From NCBI RefSeq assembly GCF_009741445.1, contig NZ_CP046507.1, forward strand, positions 2,418,001-2,482,000: 64,000 bases of DNA, in the 5' to 3' direction. Source of the DNA: Mycobacterium avium subsp. avium. Lineage in GTDB: Bacteria; Actinomycetota; Actinomycetes; Mycobacteriales; Mycobacteriaceae. Under the pieces are notes generated by a model that was given only the letters and a program-made list of their open reading frames with translations, was not told where the DNA came from and searched no databases. A program made the position numbers and the translations under genes. Within the stretch, counting starts at the first letter, position 1. Every line of letters begins with the position of its first letter. Positions 1 through 7,340 of the stretch are shown piece after piece.

Positions 1-650
1 CCGGCAACACCGTCACCGTCCCGCTGGGGGTGGACCTGCAGACGTTTCATCCGCGGCACCACTCGCAGCTGGTGCGCCGCCGCTGGGCGGCGCCGACCCA
101 GCTGCTGCTGGTCCATTGCGGCCGGCTGTCGGTGGAAAAGCGCGTCGACCGCAGCATCGACGCGCTCGGCGAGCTGTGCCACGCCGGTGTCGACGCGCGG
201 CTGGTGGTGGTGAGCGAGGGCCCGCTGCGGGCCAGGCTGCAGCGGCAGGCCGCCCGGCTCCCGGTCGACTTCACCGGTTTCGTCTCCGATCGCACCACCG
301 TGGCCCAGCTGCTCGCCTCGGCCGATGTGACGCTGGCCCCGGGACCGCACGAGACGTTCGGGCTGGCCGCGCTGGAGTCGCTGGCGTGCGGCACGCCGGC
401 CGTGGTCTCGCGCACGTCGGCGCTGACCGAGATCGTCACCCCGGACAGCGGCGCATCGGCCGCCAACGACCCGGCCGCCATCGCGCGAGCGGTCAGCGCC
501 ATCGTCAGCCGGCCCGAGCGGCAGCGCCGCATTTCCGCGCGGCGCCGCGCCGAGGACTTCACCTGGCACCGGGCCGCCGCCGGCATGCTGGCGTCGTTGC
601 GGGCACCGGTTTTCGACGATCCGGGCGGGCACTCCGAACAAACCGCCTGA
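1..650 (+). CDS. GT4-family glycosyltransferase, C-terminal part
   Basis: The reading frame is open from the first bases, so the start lies upstream of the window and about 215 C-terminal residues are seen. The fragment is the nucleotide-sugar-binding Rossmann half of a GT-B, family 4 retaining glycosyltransferase. It has the typical inter-domain PLGVD strand, a GRLSVEKR segment that binds donor phosphate, and the GPHETFGLAALE E-x7-E acidic motif (about nt 345-390) that holds the donor sugar. Mycobacterial members with this tail are mostly GDP-mannose-dependent mannosyltransferases of lipid or glycan synthesis; the donor here is inferred, not shown. A cytoplasmic or membrane-associated location is expected. 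The gene after it starts 158 nt downstream with its own ribosome site. Confidence 0.85.
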   Translation, partial: GNTVTVPLGVDLQTFHPRHHSQLVRRRWAAPTQLLLVHCGRLSVEKRVDRSIDALGELCHAGVDARLVVVSEGPLRARLQRQAARLPVDFTGFVSDRTTVAQLLASADVTLAPGPHETFGLAALESLACGTPAVVSRTSALTEIVTPDSGASAANDPAAIARAVSAIVSRPERQRRISARRRAEDFTWHRAAAGMLASLRAPVFDDPGGHSEQTA

Positions 651-808
651 CCTGGCGCGGCGCGGCCGCGTCGCTCGCCGTGTGTGCGCCACCCGTTGCT
701 CCTGTCGGCGGCCCCCGTCACCCGGGCCTTTTCGCCGCGCCGCTCGGGCGGGCGCTGGTTTGCCCGACCGCGCTGGTTAGTCTCGCTACAGACGACAAGG
801 AGGATCCG

Positions 809-1663
809 GTGGGGGCACGCGATCAGGTATTGATCACCGCGACCGAGTTGGCCGACGTCATCGAGGCCGGAGACCCGGTGAGCATCCTGGACGTGCGGTG
901 GAGGCTCGACGAGCCCGACGGCCGCGCGGCCTACCTGCAGGGCCACCTTCCCGGCGCGGTGTACGTCTCGCTCGAGGACGAGCTCAGCGACCACACGGTG
1001 TCCGGGCGGGGCCGTCACCCGCTGCCGTCGGGACCCAGCCTGCAGGCGGCCGCCCGCCGATGGGGCATCCGGCAGGACACACCGGTGGTGGTCTACGACG
1101 ACTGGAACCGCGCCGGCTCCGCGCGCGCCTGGTGGCTGCTGCGCGCGGCCGGGCTGGACAACGTCCGCATTCTGGACGGCGGGCTGGCCGCCTGGCGGGC
1201 GACCGGCGGCCGACTCGAGTCCGGGCCGGTCGAACCAGCGCCCGGGAATGTGACTGTGCCGCATGATGATTTGCATTCCGGCAACCGTCCGACCGTGACG
1301 ACCGAGCAGGTGGCCGCGGGCGCCGCCACACTCATCGACGCCCGGGCGCCGGAACGCTACCGCGGCGAGGTGGAACCGCTCGATCCCGTCGCCGGGCACA
1401 TTCCCGGCGCCGAGAATCTGCCCAGCGGCGACGTTTTGGCGGCCGACGGCACCTTCCTCGACGACGACGCGCTCGCCCGGGTGTTCGCCGAGCACCGAAT
1501 CGAGCGGCACGGCGCGGTGGCCGCCTACTGCGGCTCGGGCGTCACCGCCACCGTGACGATCGCCGCGCTCGCGGCGGTGGGCCGAACGGCGGCGCTGTAC
1601 CCGGGATCGTGGTCGGAGTGGTGCGCGGACCCGGCCCGCCCGGTGGAACGCGGCGGCGCGTAG
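809..1663 (+). CDS. sseB: thiosulfate/3-mercaptopyruvate sulfurtransferase SseB
   Basis: This is a 284-residue, two-domain rhodanese, the same length I recall for M. tuberculosis SseB (Rv2291). The N-terminal domain (about 10-135) is the inactive rhodanese fold. The C-terminal domain (about 165-280) carries the active-site loop CGSGVT with Cys241 as the persulfide-forming nucleophile. The loop CGSGVT is typical of 3-mercaptopyruvate sulfurtransferases, whereas thiosulfate rhodaneses usually have CRxGx[R/T]. It would move sulfane sulfur from mercaptopyruvate to cyanide or a thiol acceptor in the cytoplasm. The GTG start at 809 is chosen because AAGGAGGA lies just upstream and the length matches. 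The next gene is a TauE/SafE permease, which may hint at shared sulfur chemistry, but that gene has its own riboswitch-like leader. Confidence 0.93.
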   Translation: MGARDQVLITATELADVIEAGDPVSILDVRWRLDEPDGRAAYLQGHLPGAVYVSLEDELSDHTVSGRGRHPLPSGPSLQAAARRWGIRQDTPVVVYDDWNRAGSARAWWLLRAAGLDNVRILDGGLAAWRATGGRLESGPVEPAPGNVTVPHDDLHSGNRPTVTTEQVAAGAATLIDARAPERYRGEVEPLDPVAGHIPGAENLPSGDVLAADGTFLDDDALARVFAEHRIERHGAVAAYCGSGVTATVTIAALAAVGRTAALYPGSWSEWCADPARPVERGGA

Positions 1664-1695
1664 GCGGCTGCACCACCTGTTAGCCTGTTCCCGAC

Positions 1696-1833
1696 AGCGC
1701 CTAGGGTTCCGGCACCACACGGTGTGACTGGTCCGAGCGGCGCCACCGCCTTCCCCGACGGAAGGCGGTCATCTGAACGGACAAAAGCCTGGAGGACCCC
1801 CGCCGGTGCGCCGCGTGCCGGCGAGAAGGTCCT
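1696..1833 (+). promoter_or_regulatory. ykkC-class riboswitch (guanidine-I or a subtype-2 relative)
   Basis: The leader of the TauE/SafE gene reproduces the ykkC RNA consensus in order. CTAGGGTTCCGG is at 1701-1712. A small hairpin (CACC/GGTG) follows, then CTGGTCCGAGCGG at 1728-1740. A perfect 10-bp stem has arms 1745-1754 and 1760-1769 with a 5-nt loop. Then comes ACGGACAAAAGCC with TGGAGGA (1777-1796). The last block is shorter than in the B. subtilis ykkC RNA, and the ACACGG stretch before it is not well conserved, so the ligand subtype (guanidine, ppGpp, PRPP or other) cannot be assigned. After the aptamer, AGGACC (1793-1798) can pair with GGTCCT (1828-1833), and GCCGG with CCGGC, closing a hairpin around the ribosome site of the next gene. 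Confidence 0.8.
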
Positions 1834-1836
1834 GCC

Positions 1837-2565
1837 ATGGTGGCTCTCGCCGTCCTCTTTCTCATCGCCCTGGCCGCCGGAGCGCTCGGCGGGCTGGTGG
1901 GCACCGGCTCGTCCCTGGTGCTGCTGCCAGCGCTGGTCATGATGTACGGGCCGCGAATTACGGTGCCCGTCATGGGGATTGCGGCGGTGATGGCGAACGT
2001 CGCGCGGGTTGCCGCGTGGTGGCGGCAGATTCGCTGGCGGCCGGTCCTTGCCTATGCGCTGCCGGGGACTCCTGCCGTCGTGCTCGGCGCGAACACCCTG
2101 CTGAGCATCCCGCAGGCGGTGGTCGACGGGCTGCTGGGGGTGTTTTTCCTCGCGATGATCCCGGTACGCAGGGTTGCGCTGGCCCGCCGGTGGCGGATTC
2201 GGCTGCGGCATTTGGCCGTCGCGGGCGTCGTCGTCGGCTTCCTCACCGGTCTGGTCCTGTCGACGGGCCCGCTGAGCGTGCCCGTGTTCACCGGATACGG
2301 GCTGTCCGGCGGCGCGTTCCTCGGGTCGGAGGCCGTCAGCGCCTTGCTGCTCTACATCGGCAAAATCGGCACCTTCAGCCAGCTGGGCGCGCTCAGCTTC
2401 GCCGTGGTGACCCGCGGGCTGGTGATCGGCACCGCCTTGATGATCGGGCCCTTCGTCGCGCGTCCGCTCGTGCGCCGAACCGATCAGCGGCATTATGCGC
2501 TCCTGATTGACGGCGTGCTCCTCGTCGCCGCCGCCGGCATGTTCATCGCGACCGCGACACACTGA
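1837..2565 (+). CDS. TauE/SafE (TSUP) family membrane permease
   Basis: This is a 242-residue hydrophobic protein with about seven or eight membrane segments. It has the two repeated halves of the TSUP family: the N-terminal segment contains GALGGLVGTGSSL, and the second half is similar, starting near residue 128 with VVVGFLTGLV. TSUP proteins export or import small anions such as sulfite, sulfoacetate or taurine-derived anions across the cytoplasmic membrane; the substrate here is unknown. The ATG at 1837 is preceded by GAGAAGG. Its position directly behind a ykkC-like leader suggests that its level is set by the riboswitch ligand, so it could serve guanidine or nucleotide-stress physiology rather than sulfur. 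The upstream neighbour is sseB. Confidence 0.85.
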   Translation: MVALAVLFLIALAAGALGGLVGTGSSLVLLPALVMMYGPRITVPVMGIAAVMANVARVAAWWRQIRWRPVLAYALPGTPAVVLGANTLLSIPQAVVDGLLGVFFLAMIPVRRVALARRWRIRLRHLAVAGVVVGFLTGLVLSTGPLSVPVFTGYGLSGGAFLGSEAVSALLLYIGKIGTFSQLGALSFAVVTRGLVIGTALMIGPFVARPLVRRTDQRHYALLIDGVLLVAAAGMFIATATH

Positions 2566-2602
2566 GATAACGAACAACCCTGTGCGGGATAGGCTTTCGC
2601 GT

Positions 2603-2632
2603 CGTGAACACGGGCGCGTTCAACGCCCGTTC
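2603..2632 (+). terminator. candidate hairpin terminator after the TauE/SafE gene
   Basis: An imperfect hairpin, GAAC(A)CGGGCG / CGCCCGTTC, lies about 40 nt after the permease stop. It has one bulged base, a 7-nt loop and no T-run. Mycobacterial terminators often lack the T-run, so a terminator role is possible but weakly supported. Confidence 0.35.
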
Positions 2633-2688
2633 GCCCGACCGCCGCACGCCATGATCGGCTGGGCGTCCCGGCGGTAACGATCGGGCTT

Positions 2689-2694
2689 TATAGT
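2689..2694 (+). promoter_or_regulatory. -10 box TATAGT upstream of the LppO-like lipoprotein gene
   Basis: TATAGT lies 28 nt upstream of the ATG at 2723 and fits a housekeeping sigma -10 element. No clear -35 is seen. The ribosome site GGAGGG follows in the short leader. Confidence 0.45.
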
Positions 2695-2722
2695 CCTGAT
2701 GACGTCTAGCGGAGGGCCGACA

Positions 2723-3241
2723 ATGAGGAACCTGAACGATCGGCGCCGGGTCGTCGGCGCCGCGACCGCGCTCGGTGTGCTGGCGTTGGGGGCCGGGCTG
2801 CCCGGATGTTCCGGCAAGAACGGCCACCCGGCTGCCACCCCGAGTTCCACCGCCGCGTTGGCAAGCACCACCGTGATGATCGACGGGAACAAGCACACCA
2901 TGATCGCCGGCGTCGACTGCACCAGCGCAGCAGCACAACCGAATGCGTCGCCGCCGGAATCGGGAGACCTCACCACCCGCATCAGCGTGCACGACGACTC
3001 GGCGTCGGTCTCCCTCGCGGTCTCCGACGAACAACCGCCCACCGTCGATGGCTTCGCGATTTCGCTCAAGCTGGACAACGGCCAATATCAATTGCCGTAC
3101 CAGGGAACCAAATCGCCGACTCAGGTGCAGGCAACCAAGGACGGCAAGAGCTACACGGTCACCGGCACCGGCCAGGCGACCACACCCGGCCAAAGCGGGA
3201 CGCGCGACGTGACGTTCGGGATCCACGTCACCTGCCCGTGA
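2723..3241 (+). CDS. lppO: LpqH/LppO-type 19-kDa-antigen family lipoprotein
   Basis: This is a 172-residue lipoprotein precursor. An Arg-rich n-region and hydrophobic segment end in the lipobox LPGC with Cys29 as the lipidated residue. A Ser/Thr/Ala linker follows, then a beta-rich domain with two cysteines (in GVDCTS and the terminal HVTCP) that would form the conserved disulfide of the mycobacterial 19-kDa lipoprotein family. The length and its place beside sseB fit LppO (Rv2290), but LpqH and LppE have the same fold, so the symbol is tentative. It is expected on the outer face of the cytoplasmic membrane. The ATG at 2723 has GGAGGG nine bases upstream. Confidence 0.8.
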   Translation: MRNLNDRRRVVGAATALGVLALGAGLPGCSGKNGHPAATPSSTAALASTTVMIDGNKHTMIAGVDCTSAAAQPNASPPESGDLTTRISVHDDSASVSLAVSDEQPPTVDGFAISLKLDNGQYQLPYQGTKSPTQVQATKDGKSYTVTGTGQATTPGQSGTRDVTFGIHVTCP

Positions 3242-3285
3242 GAACGGTGGTTGTCCGCCGCGACGGCCTCTGAGATGCTGACTGC

Positions 3286-4275
3286 TTGGACATTTTCGCG
3301 CAGTGGCAAGGCGGCGGCACCGAACTTCGTTGGCGCTCGACCACCGCGGCCAACGACGGCAGGGAAGTCGGGGTGTTCAGCCGCCGTTGCGGCACCCCGG
3401 GTGCGCCCGCATTGGTGTTGGTGCACGGCTTTCCGACGTCGAGCATCGACTACTTCGCCTTGGCCGGCGAGCTGAGCCGTGACTTCGACATCCACCTGCT
3501 CGACTTCCCCGGCTACGGACTGTCCGACAAACCGCCCGAGCCGTACGTGTATTCGCTGTACGACGACGCCCGTCTGCTCGTCCACGCCATCACCGAGGTG
3601 TGGCGACTGTCCGACTACCGCATGCTGACCCACGACCGCGGCAGCAGTGTCGGCATGATCGCGTCGGGCATGCTGGCCGCGCTCGACCCGCCGGCCGCAC
3701 CCGTCGACCTGATCCTGACCAACGCCAACATCTACCTTCCGCTGGCCAACCTCACCGCGTTTCAGAGCGCGCTGCTCGATCCCTCGACCGCGCGGGCCAC
3801 CGCGGCCGCGACCACACCCGAGCTGCTGGCGGCCGGAATGGGCGCCAGCACGTTCATGCCGCGGCGGACGCTGGACGACCCGGAGATCGCCGCCCTGGCG
3901 AAATGCTTCGCCCACAACGACGGAATCCGGGTGCTGCCTGACACCATTCAATATCTCAACGAGCGCGCCGCCGACGAAACCCGTTGGCTGGAAGCGCTTT
4001 CCACCAGCGATGTGGACACCACCATGGTGTGGGGACTGCACGACAACGTCGCGCCGCTGCGCGTCCCCAACCACGTATGGCAGACGTATCTGAAGACGAA
4101 GCCGGGCCGCAACCGCTACTGGGTGATCCCCGGCGCCGACCACTATCTGCAGTGCGACGCCCCCGCGCAATTGGCCGAGATCGTGCGCCTGACCGCCCGC
4201 GGCGAGGACGTGCCGCTGCAAACCCTGGGAGATCGGCCCGACGGCGCGGTGTTGGTGGACGGCGGCGCCAGCTAG
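3286..4275 (+). CDS. alpha/beta hydrolase, epoxide-hydrolase-like
   Basis: This is a 329-residue cytoplasmic hydrolase. It has the HGFP oxyanion-hole motif (about residue 48) and a nucleophile elbow in the sequence THDRGSS. The nucleophile is therefore an Asp, as in epoxide hydrolases and haloalkane dehalogenases, rather than the Ser of esterases. A late PGADHYLQ segment supplies the catalytic His. The TTG at 3286 is used as the start; no better ATG with a ribosome site is seen. The lid region (about 150-230) does not match haloalkane dehalogenases closely, so epoxide hydrolysis is the more likely activity. It is convergent with the P450 gene, and the space between them is filled by the 30-bp repeat. 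Confidence 0.8.
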   Translation: MDIFAQWQGGGTELRWRSTTAANDGREVGVFSRRCGTPGAPALVLVHGFPTSSIDYFALAGELSRDFDIHLLDFPGYGLSDKPPEPYVYSLYDDARLLVHAITEVWRLSDYRMLTHDRGSSVGMIASGMLAALDPPAAPVDLILTNANIYLPLANLTAFQSALLDPSTARATAAATTPELLAAGMGASTFMPRRTLDDPEIAALAKCFAHNDGIRVLPDTIQYLNERAADETRWLEALSTSDVDTTMVWGLHDNVAPLRVPNHVWQTYLKTKPGRNRYWVIPGADHYLQCDAPAQLAEIVRLTARGEDVPLQTLGDRPDGAVLVDGGAS

Positions 4276-4280
4276 CCGCC

Positions 4281-4400
4281 GCGCGTCACGCTAGCGTGAC
4301 AGTCGACCTCGCGCGTCACGCTGGCGTGACAGTCGACCTCGCGCGTCACGCTGGCGTGACGGTCGACCTCGAGCGTCACGCTGGCGTGACAGTCGAGGGC
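4281..4400. repeat. four tandem 30-bp units, each containing a palindrome
   Basis: Units start at 4281, 4311, 4341 and 4371. Each contains GTCACGC-N2-GCGTGAC, a perfect inverted repeat, followed by (A/G)GTCGA and a short linker. The four copies differ at only a few positions, mainly the palindrome centre (TA versus TG), one A/G, and the first and last bases of the array. The array fills the whole gap between two convergent genes and touches the P450 stop codon at 4400. It may act as a two-way terminator or a small dispersed repeat element. There are no spacers, so it is not a CRISPR array. Confidence 0.9.
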
Positions 4401-5608
4401 TAACCACCGGTGACGACCGGCAGCCGCGCCCACCCGCGCACGCTCGCGGTGCGCGCGCGCTCGGCGTTGGCGTAGTCGACTTCCCAGTCCCGCCAGCGTT
4501 TGAGCACCTCTTCGAAAGCCACCCGCGCCTCCATTCGGGCCAGCGCCGAACCGAGGCAGAAATGCAGGCCCTGGCCGAAGCTGAGGTGGCCTCCCCCTTG
4601 CCGGTGAATGTCGTAGCGGTCGGGATCGGTGAAGCGGCGCGGGTCGCGGTTCGCAGAACCGTTGAGCAGCAACATGAACGACCCTTCCGGGACGACGCGG
4701 CCGTAGTGCTCGGCGTCCCGCGCCACGTAACGCGCCTGCACCGGAGACGGCGGTTCGAAGCGCAGCGTCTCCTCGACCGCCCCGGGGATCAGCGACGGGT
4801 CGGCGGCGAGTTCGCGTCGTTGATCCGGGTGGTCGGAGAGCAGCTGTCCCATGAAACCGATCAGCCGCGCGGTGGTCTCGTTGCCGGCGCCGGCGATCAT
4901 CGCGGTGTAGGCCAGCACCTCGGTGCGCGACAGCGGGCGCCGGGTGCCGTCGGGTTCGTCGATCTCGGCTCGGAGCAGCTCGGTCATCAGATCGTCGGAG
5001 GGATGATCGGCCCGCCACTCGATGTATTCGGCGAACAACGCGATCGAGTTGGCGAACACGTTCGCGTCCACCGCGGCGGGGTCACTGTCGCGGGACAACT
5101 CGATGTTGGCGACGCTGCGGTCCCGGATCTTCTCCTGGTCTTCCTCGGGGATGCCCAGCAGGTAGCCGATGGTGCGCATCGGCATCATCGCCCCCAGATC
5201 CCTGATGAAATCGAAGCCGCCGGCGCCCACCAGCGGGTCCAGCTCACGGACACAGAATCCGCGCACCAGGTCCTCCACGGCCAGCATCCGCCGCGGGGTG
5301 AAGACGCGCGACAGCAGGCGGCGGTGCAGGTCGTGCAGCGGCGGGTCCTCGAACAGCAGAATGCCCGGCGGCACTTCGACATTGGAGAACAGGATGTCGG
5401 CGGTGGTGCCCCGCCCGGATTGGTAGGTCTGCCAGTTCGGCAATTCGCGTGCCACGTCTTCGTAGCGGCTCAGCGCGTAGAAGTTGTACTTCTCGTTGTA
5501 GTACAGCGGCGCTTCTTCGCGCATGCGCTGCCACACTGGGTACGGGTTGTCGTCGATGTCAGAATCGAAAGGGTCGTAGTACAACTCGATCGCGCTGGTG
5601 CCTGTCAT
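4400..5608 (-). CDS. cytochrome P450
   Basis: This is a 402-residue soluble bacterial class I P450 monooxygenase. Visible signatures are the I-helix oxygen motif AGAGNETTAR, the K-helix ExxR (EETLR), and the heme-binding loop FGQGLHFCLG with axial ligand Cys351. Electrons would come from a ferredoxin and reductase encoded elsewhere. The substrate is unknown; mycobacterial enzymes of this size act on steroids, fatty acids, terpenes or secondary metabolites. The ATG at 5608 is chosen over an upstream in-frame TTG because GAGGAA sits six bases before it. The gene is downstream of, and co-directional with, a TetR regulator 36 nt away, so the two are probably co-transcribed from the palindromic operator region near 6345. 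Confidence 0.93.
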   Translation of the reverse strand: MTGTSAIELYYDPFDSDIDDNPYPVWQRMREEAPLYYNEKYNFYALSRYEDVARELPNWQTYQSGRGTTADILFSNVEVPPGILLFEDPPLHDLHRRLLSRVFTPRRMLAVEDLVRGFCVRELDPLVGAGGFDFIRDLGAMMPMRTIGYLLGIPEEDQEKIRDRSVANIELSRDSDPAAVDANVFANSIALFAEYIEWRADHPSDDLMTELLRAEIDEPDGTRRPLSRTEVLAYTAMIAGAGNETTARLIGFMGQLLSDHPDQRRELAADPSLIPGAVEETLRFEPPSPVQARYVARDAEHYGRVVPEGSFMLLLNGSANRDPRRFTDPDRYDIHRQGGGHLSFGQGLHFCLGSALARMEARVAFEEVLKRWRDWEVDYANAERARTASVRGWARLPVVTGG

Positions 5609-5644
5609 AACCAATTCCTCTGGTGCGGTGGCGAATTGAACGGA

Positions 5645-6304
5645 TCAGCCGTTTCTGTGCAGGAAGCCGTGCAGGATGGCCTGGATGAGCTCGTCGACGA
5701 TGACTTCCCGGGACGGCGGCTCGGCGCCGAAGTAGGTGGACCGCAACGCCGCCATGCCCGCGATCATCGCCACCGTCGAATGCGCCGGCAGGTCGGGATG
5801 GTCGGACCGCAGGCCCCGCAGATGCATGCCCTCGGCGCTGATCCGGCCCAGCGTCGTGATTGCCCGCCTGACCTCGGCGATGCCGGCGTCGGCCTTCTCC
5901 TCCTCGCTCAACGCCTCGGACGCCATCAGCGTCAACAGCAGACCCTGGTGCTCGACGAACACGTCGTAGAGCTGCCCGACGAACCGCCGGGCCAGCTCCT
6001 CCTCGTCGGTCTGCTCGGGGACCACAGCCTGCCAGGTGCGGCCGAATTCGTCGACGAAATCGGTGAACGGCAGCACCAGCGCCTCGCGGAACAGCGCCGC
6101 CTTGGAACCGAAGTGGCGGAACAGCAGATGCTCGGTTACCCCTGCGGCCTGGGCGATTTCGCGTGTCGTGGTGCTTCGGTAGTCCTGCCGGGCAAAGCGG
6201 GCCCGGGCCGTGTCGAGCAGCAGCTGGCGCGGCGCGCCGCGGGGCCGGCGGATCGAGGCCGGCGCCGCTGCCGCGCCGCGCCTGGTGGATGGCCGCTGGG
6301 CCAC
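5645..6304 (-). CDS. TetR/AcrR-family transcriptional regulator
   Basis: This is a 219-residue protein with a basic N-terminal tail and a TetR helix-turn-helix at about 40-75 (TTREIAQAAGVTEHLLFRHF). An all-helical ligand-binding C-terminal domain follows. The GTG at 6304 is the likely start. It lies between the P450 gene (same strand) and a divergent microprotein/AveC-like operon, and a 16-bp palindrome sits in the divergent promoter. It therefore probably represses both transcription units and itself, releasing DNA on binding a hydrophobic ligand. The ligand is not predictable from sequence. Confidence 0.9.
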   Translation of the reverse strand: MAQRPSTRRGAAAAPASIRRPRGAPRQLLLDTARARFARQDYRSTTTREIAQAAGVTEHLLFRHFGSKAALFREALVLPFTDFVDEFGRTWQAVVPEQTDEEELARRFVGQLYDVFVEHQGLLLTLMASEALSEEEKADAGIAEVRRAITTLGRISAEGMHLRGLRSDHPDLPAHSTVAMIAGMAALRSTYFGAEPPSREVIVDELIQAILHGFLHRNG

Positions 6305-6336
6305 GTGGTTGTCCTCTCGTCGATGGTTGACTTTAG

Positions 6337-6352
6337 GATAGTGTGCACTATC
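6337..6352. promoter_or_regulatory. palindromic operator in the TetR/AveC-like divergent promoter
   Basis: GATAGTG-TG-CACTATC is a perfect 7-bp inverted repeat with a two-base centre. It lies 33 nt before the TetR start on one side and about 36 nt before the preferred microprotein start on the other. Length and position fit a TetR-family operator that would control both directions. Confidence 0.65.
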
Positions 6353-6387
6353 TAATGAGTCGAGCTCGGATCGGAAGGGGTGCGGCC

Positions 6388-6498
6388 GTGGGTGCTGTCA
6401 TCATGCTCGGCACATTGTTCGGATTGATCGTGTTGATCTTCGGGCTGGTGCTGCGCTTCGACCCGCAAGCCCGCCGGAGCCGCCAGGCTGACCGATGA
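6388..6498 (+). CDS. 36-residue single-pass membrane microprotein
   Basis: A very short reading frame begins with GTG at 6388, seven bases after a good ribosome site (GGAAGGGG, 6373-6380). It encodes one strongly hydrophobic segment (about residues 3-23, rich in Leu, Ile, Val and Gly) and a short basic tail containing RRSRQ. Its TGA stop overlaps the ATG of the AveC-like gene (ATGA), which argues that it is translated and coupled. An in-frame ATG at 6355 would add 11 residues but overlaps the operator edge. The function is unknown; it may be a small subunit or leader for the neighbouring multi-pass protein. Confidence 0.55.
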   Translation: MGAVIMLGTLFGLIVLIFGLVLRFDPQARRSRQADR

Positions 6499-7280
6499 GC
6501 TCGCAGATGACGCCGGTGATGCAGGCGGCCAGTGATTTCGCGCTGATCGGCGGCATTGGGTTCACCGCGTTCGGCATCTACCTGAGCGTTCGCCGGCGCC
6601 GCCTGCATCCGCTTCTGCTGCTGTGCATTTCGGCGATGTCGTTCTCCTGGATCGAGGCGCCCTACGACTGGGCGATGTACGCACAGTTCCCGCCGGCGAT
6701 CCCCCGGATGCCGTCGTGGTGGCCGCTGAACATGACCTGGGGCGGGCTGCCGTTGTTCGTTCCGATCGGCTACATCTCCTACTTCGTGCTGCCGGCGGTG
6801 ACGGGCACCGCCCTCGGGCGCTGGCTGAGCGCGCGCTTCGGCTGGCGCAGGCCCCAGACGCTGTTGGTCGTGGGCCTTGTCGTCGGCTTCTGCTGGGCGC
6901 TGTTCTTCAATGGATTCCTGGGCGCCAAGCTCGGGGTCTTCTATTACGGCCGGGTGATTCCGGGGCTGGCGATCCGCGAGGGCACCGTGCACCAGTACCC
7001 GCTCTACGACTCGGTTGCGATGGCCATCCAGATGATGCTCTTCACCTACCTGTTGGGTCGCACTGACGCGCAGGGACGCAACGTCATCGAGATGTGGGCC
7101 GAGCACCGGTCGAAGAGCCGGGTCGGTGCGTCGGTCCTGTCCGTGGTCGCCGTGGTCGTCATCGGAAATGCGCTCTACGGCGCGGTTTTCGCGCCGCACC
7201 TGGTGACGAAGCTGGGCGGTTGGGTGACCGCGGGTCCGACGGGCGAGCTGTTCCCGGGAGTGCCGAACCAGCCCCGCTAG
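6495..7280 (+). CDS. AveC-like multi-pass membrane protein
   Basis: This is a 261-residue protein with about six or seven membrane segments. The hallmark is a conserved central part with SWIEAPYDWAMYAQFP, WWPLNMTWGGLPLFVPIGY and a later FFNGFLGAK...YYGRVIPGL. It resembles the spirocyclase AveC family found widely in mycobacteria. In Streptomyces, AveC takes part in spiroketal formation of avermectin; whether mycobacterial members are enzymes is not known. Its start overlaps the stop of the preceding microprotein. The company of a P450, a luciferase-like oxidoreductase and a TetR suggests a role in processing a lipid, sterol or polyketide. Confidence 0.7.
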   Translation: MSSQMTPVMQAASDFALIGGIGFTAFGIYLSVRRRRLHPLLLLCISAMSFSWIEAPYDWAMYAQFPPAIPRMPSWWPLNMTWGGLPLFVPIGYISYFVLPAVTGTALGRWLSARFGWRRPQTLLVVGLVVGFCWALFFNGFLGAKLGVFYYGRVIPGLAIREGTVHQYPLYDSVAMAIQMMLFTYLLGRTDAQGRNVIEMWAEHRSKSRVGASVLSVVAVVVIGNALYGAVFAPHLVTKLGGWVTAGPTGELFPGVPNQPR

Positions 7281-7284
7281 CCCG

Positions 7285-7340
7285 CGAGCGTCGAGTTGTT
7301 GCGCCGAAATCGCTTATTTTCCACCATAACTCGACGCTCG
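7285..7340. terminator. long-stem palindrome between convergent genes
   Basis: A perfect 13-bp stem (arms 7285-7297 and 7328-7340, CGAGCGTCGAGTT / AACTCGACGCTCG) encloses a 30-nt loop. It lies just after the AveC-like stop and before the convergent LLM gene. The loop begins GTTGCGC and contains ATTTTCC, as in the palindrome at 46253-46308, so the two seem to belong to one intergenic repeat family. It is probably a two-way terminator. Confidence 0.6.

Noticed and set aside
47..1720. 557-residue minus-strand frame over the glycosyltransferase and sseB
   Set aside because: It is a shadow of two genes with recognised catalytic motifs, and it has no ribosome site or family signature.
4281..4400. 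CRISPR array from the evenly spaced 30-bp repeats
   Set aside because: The copies are directly adjacent with no unique spacers, and no cas genes are in the window.
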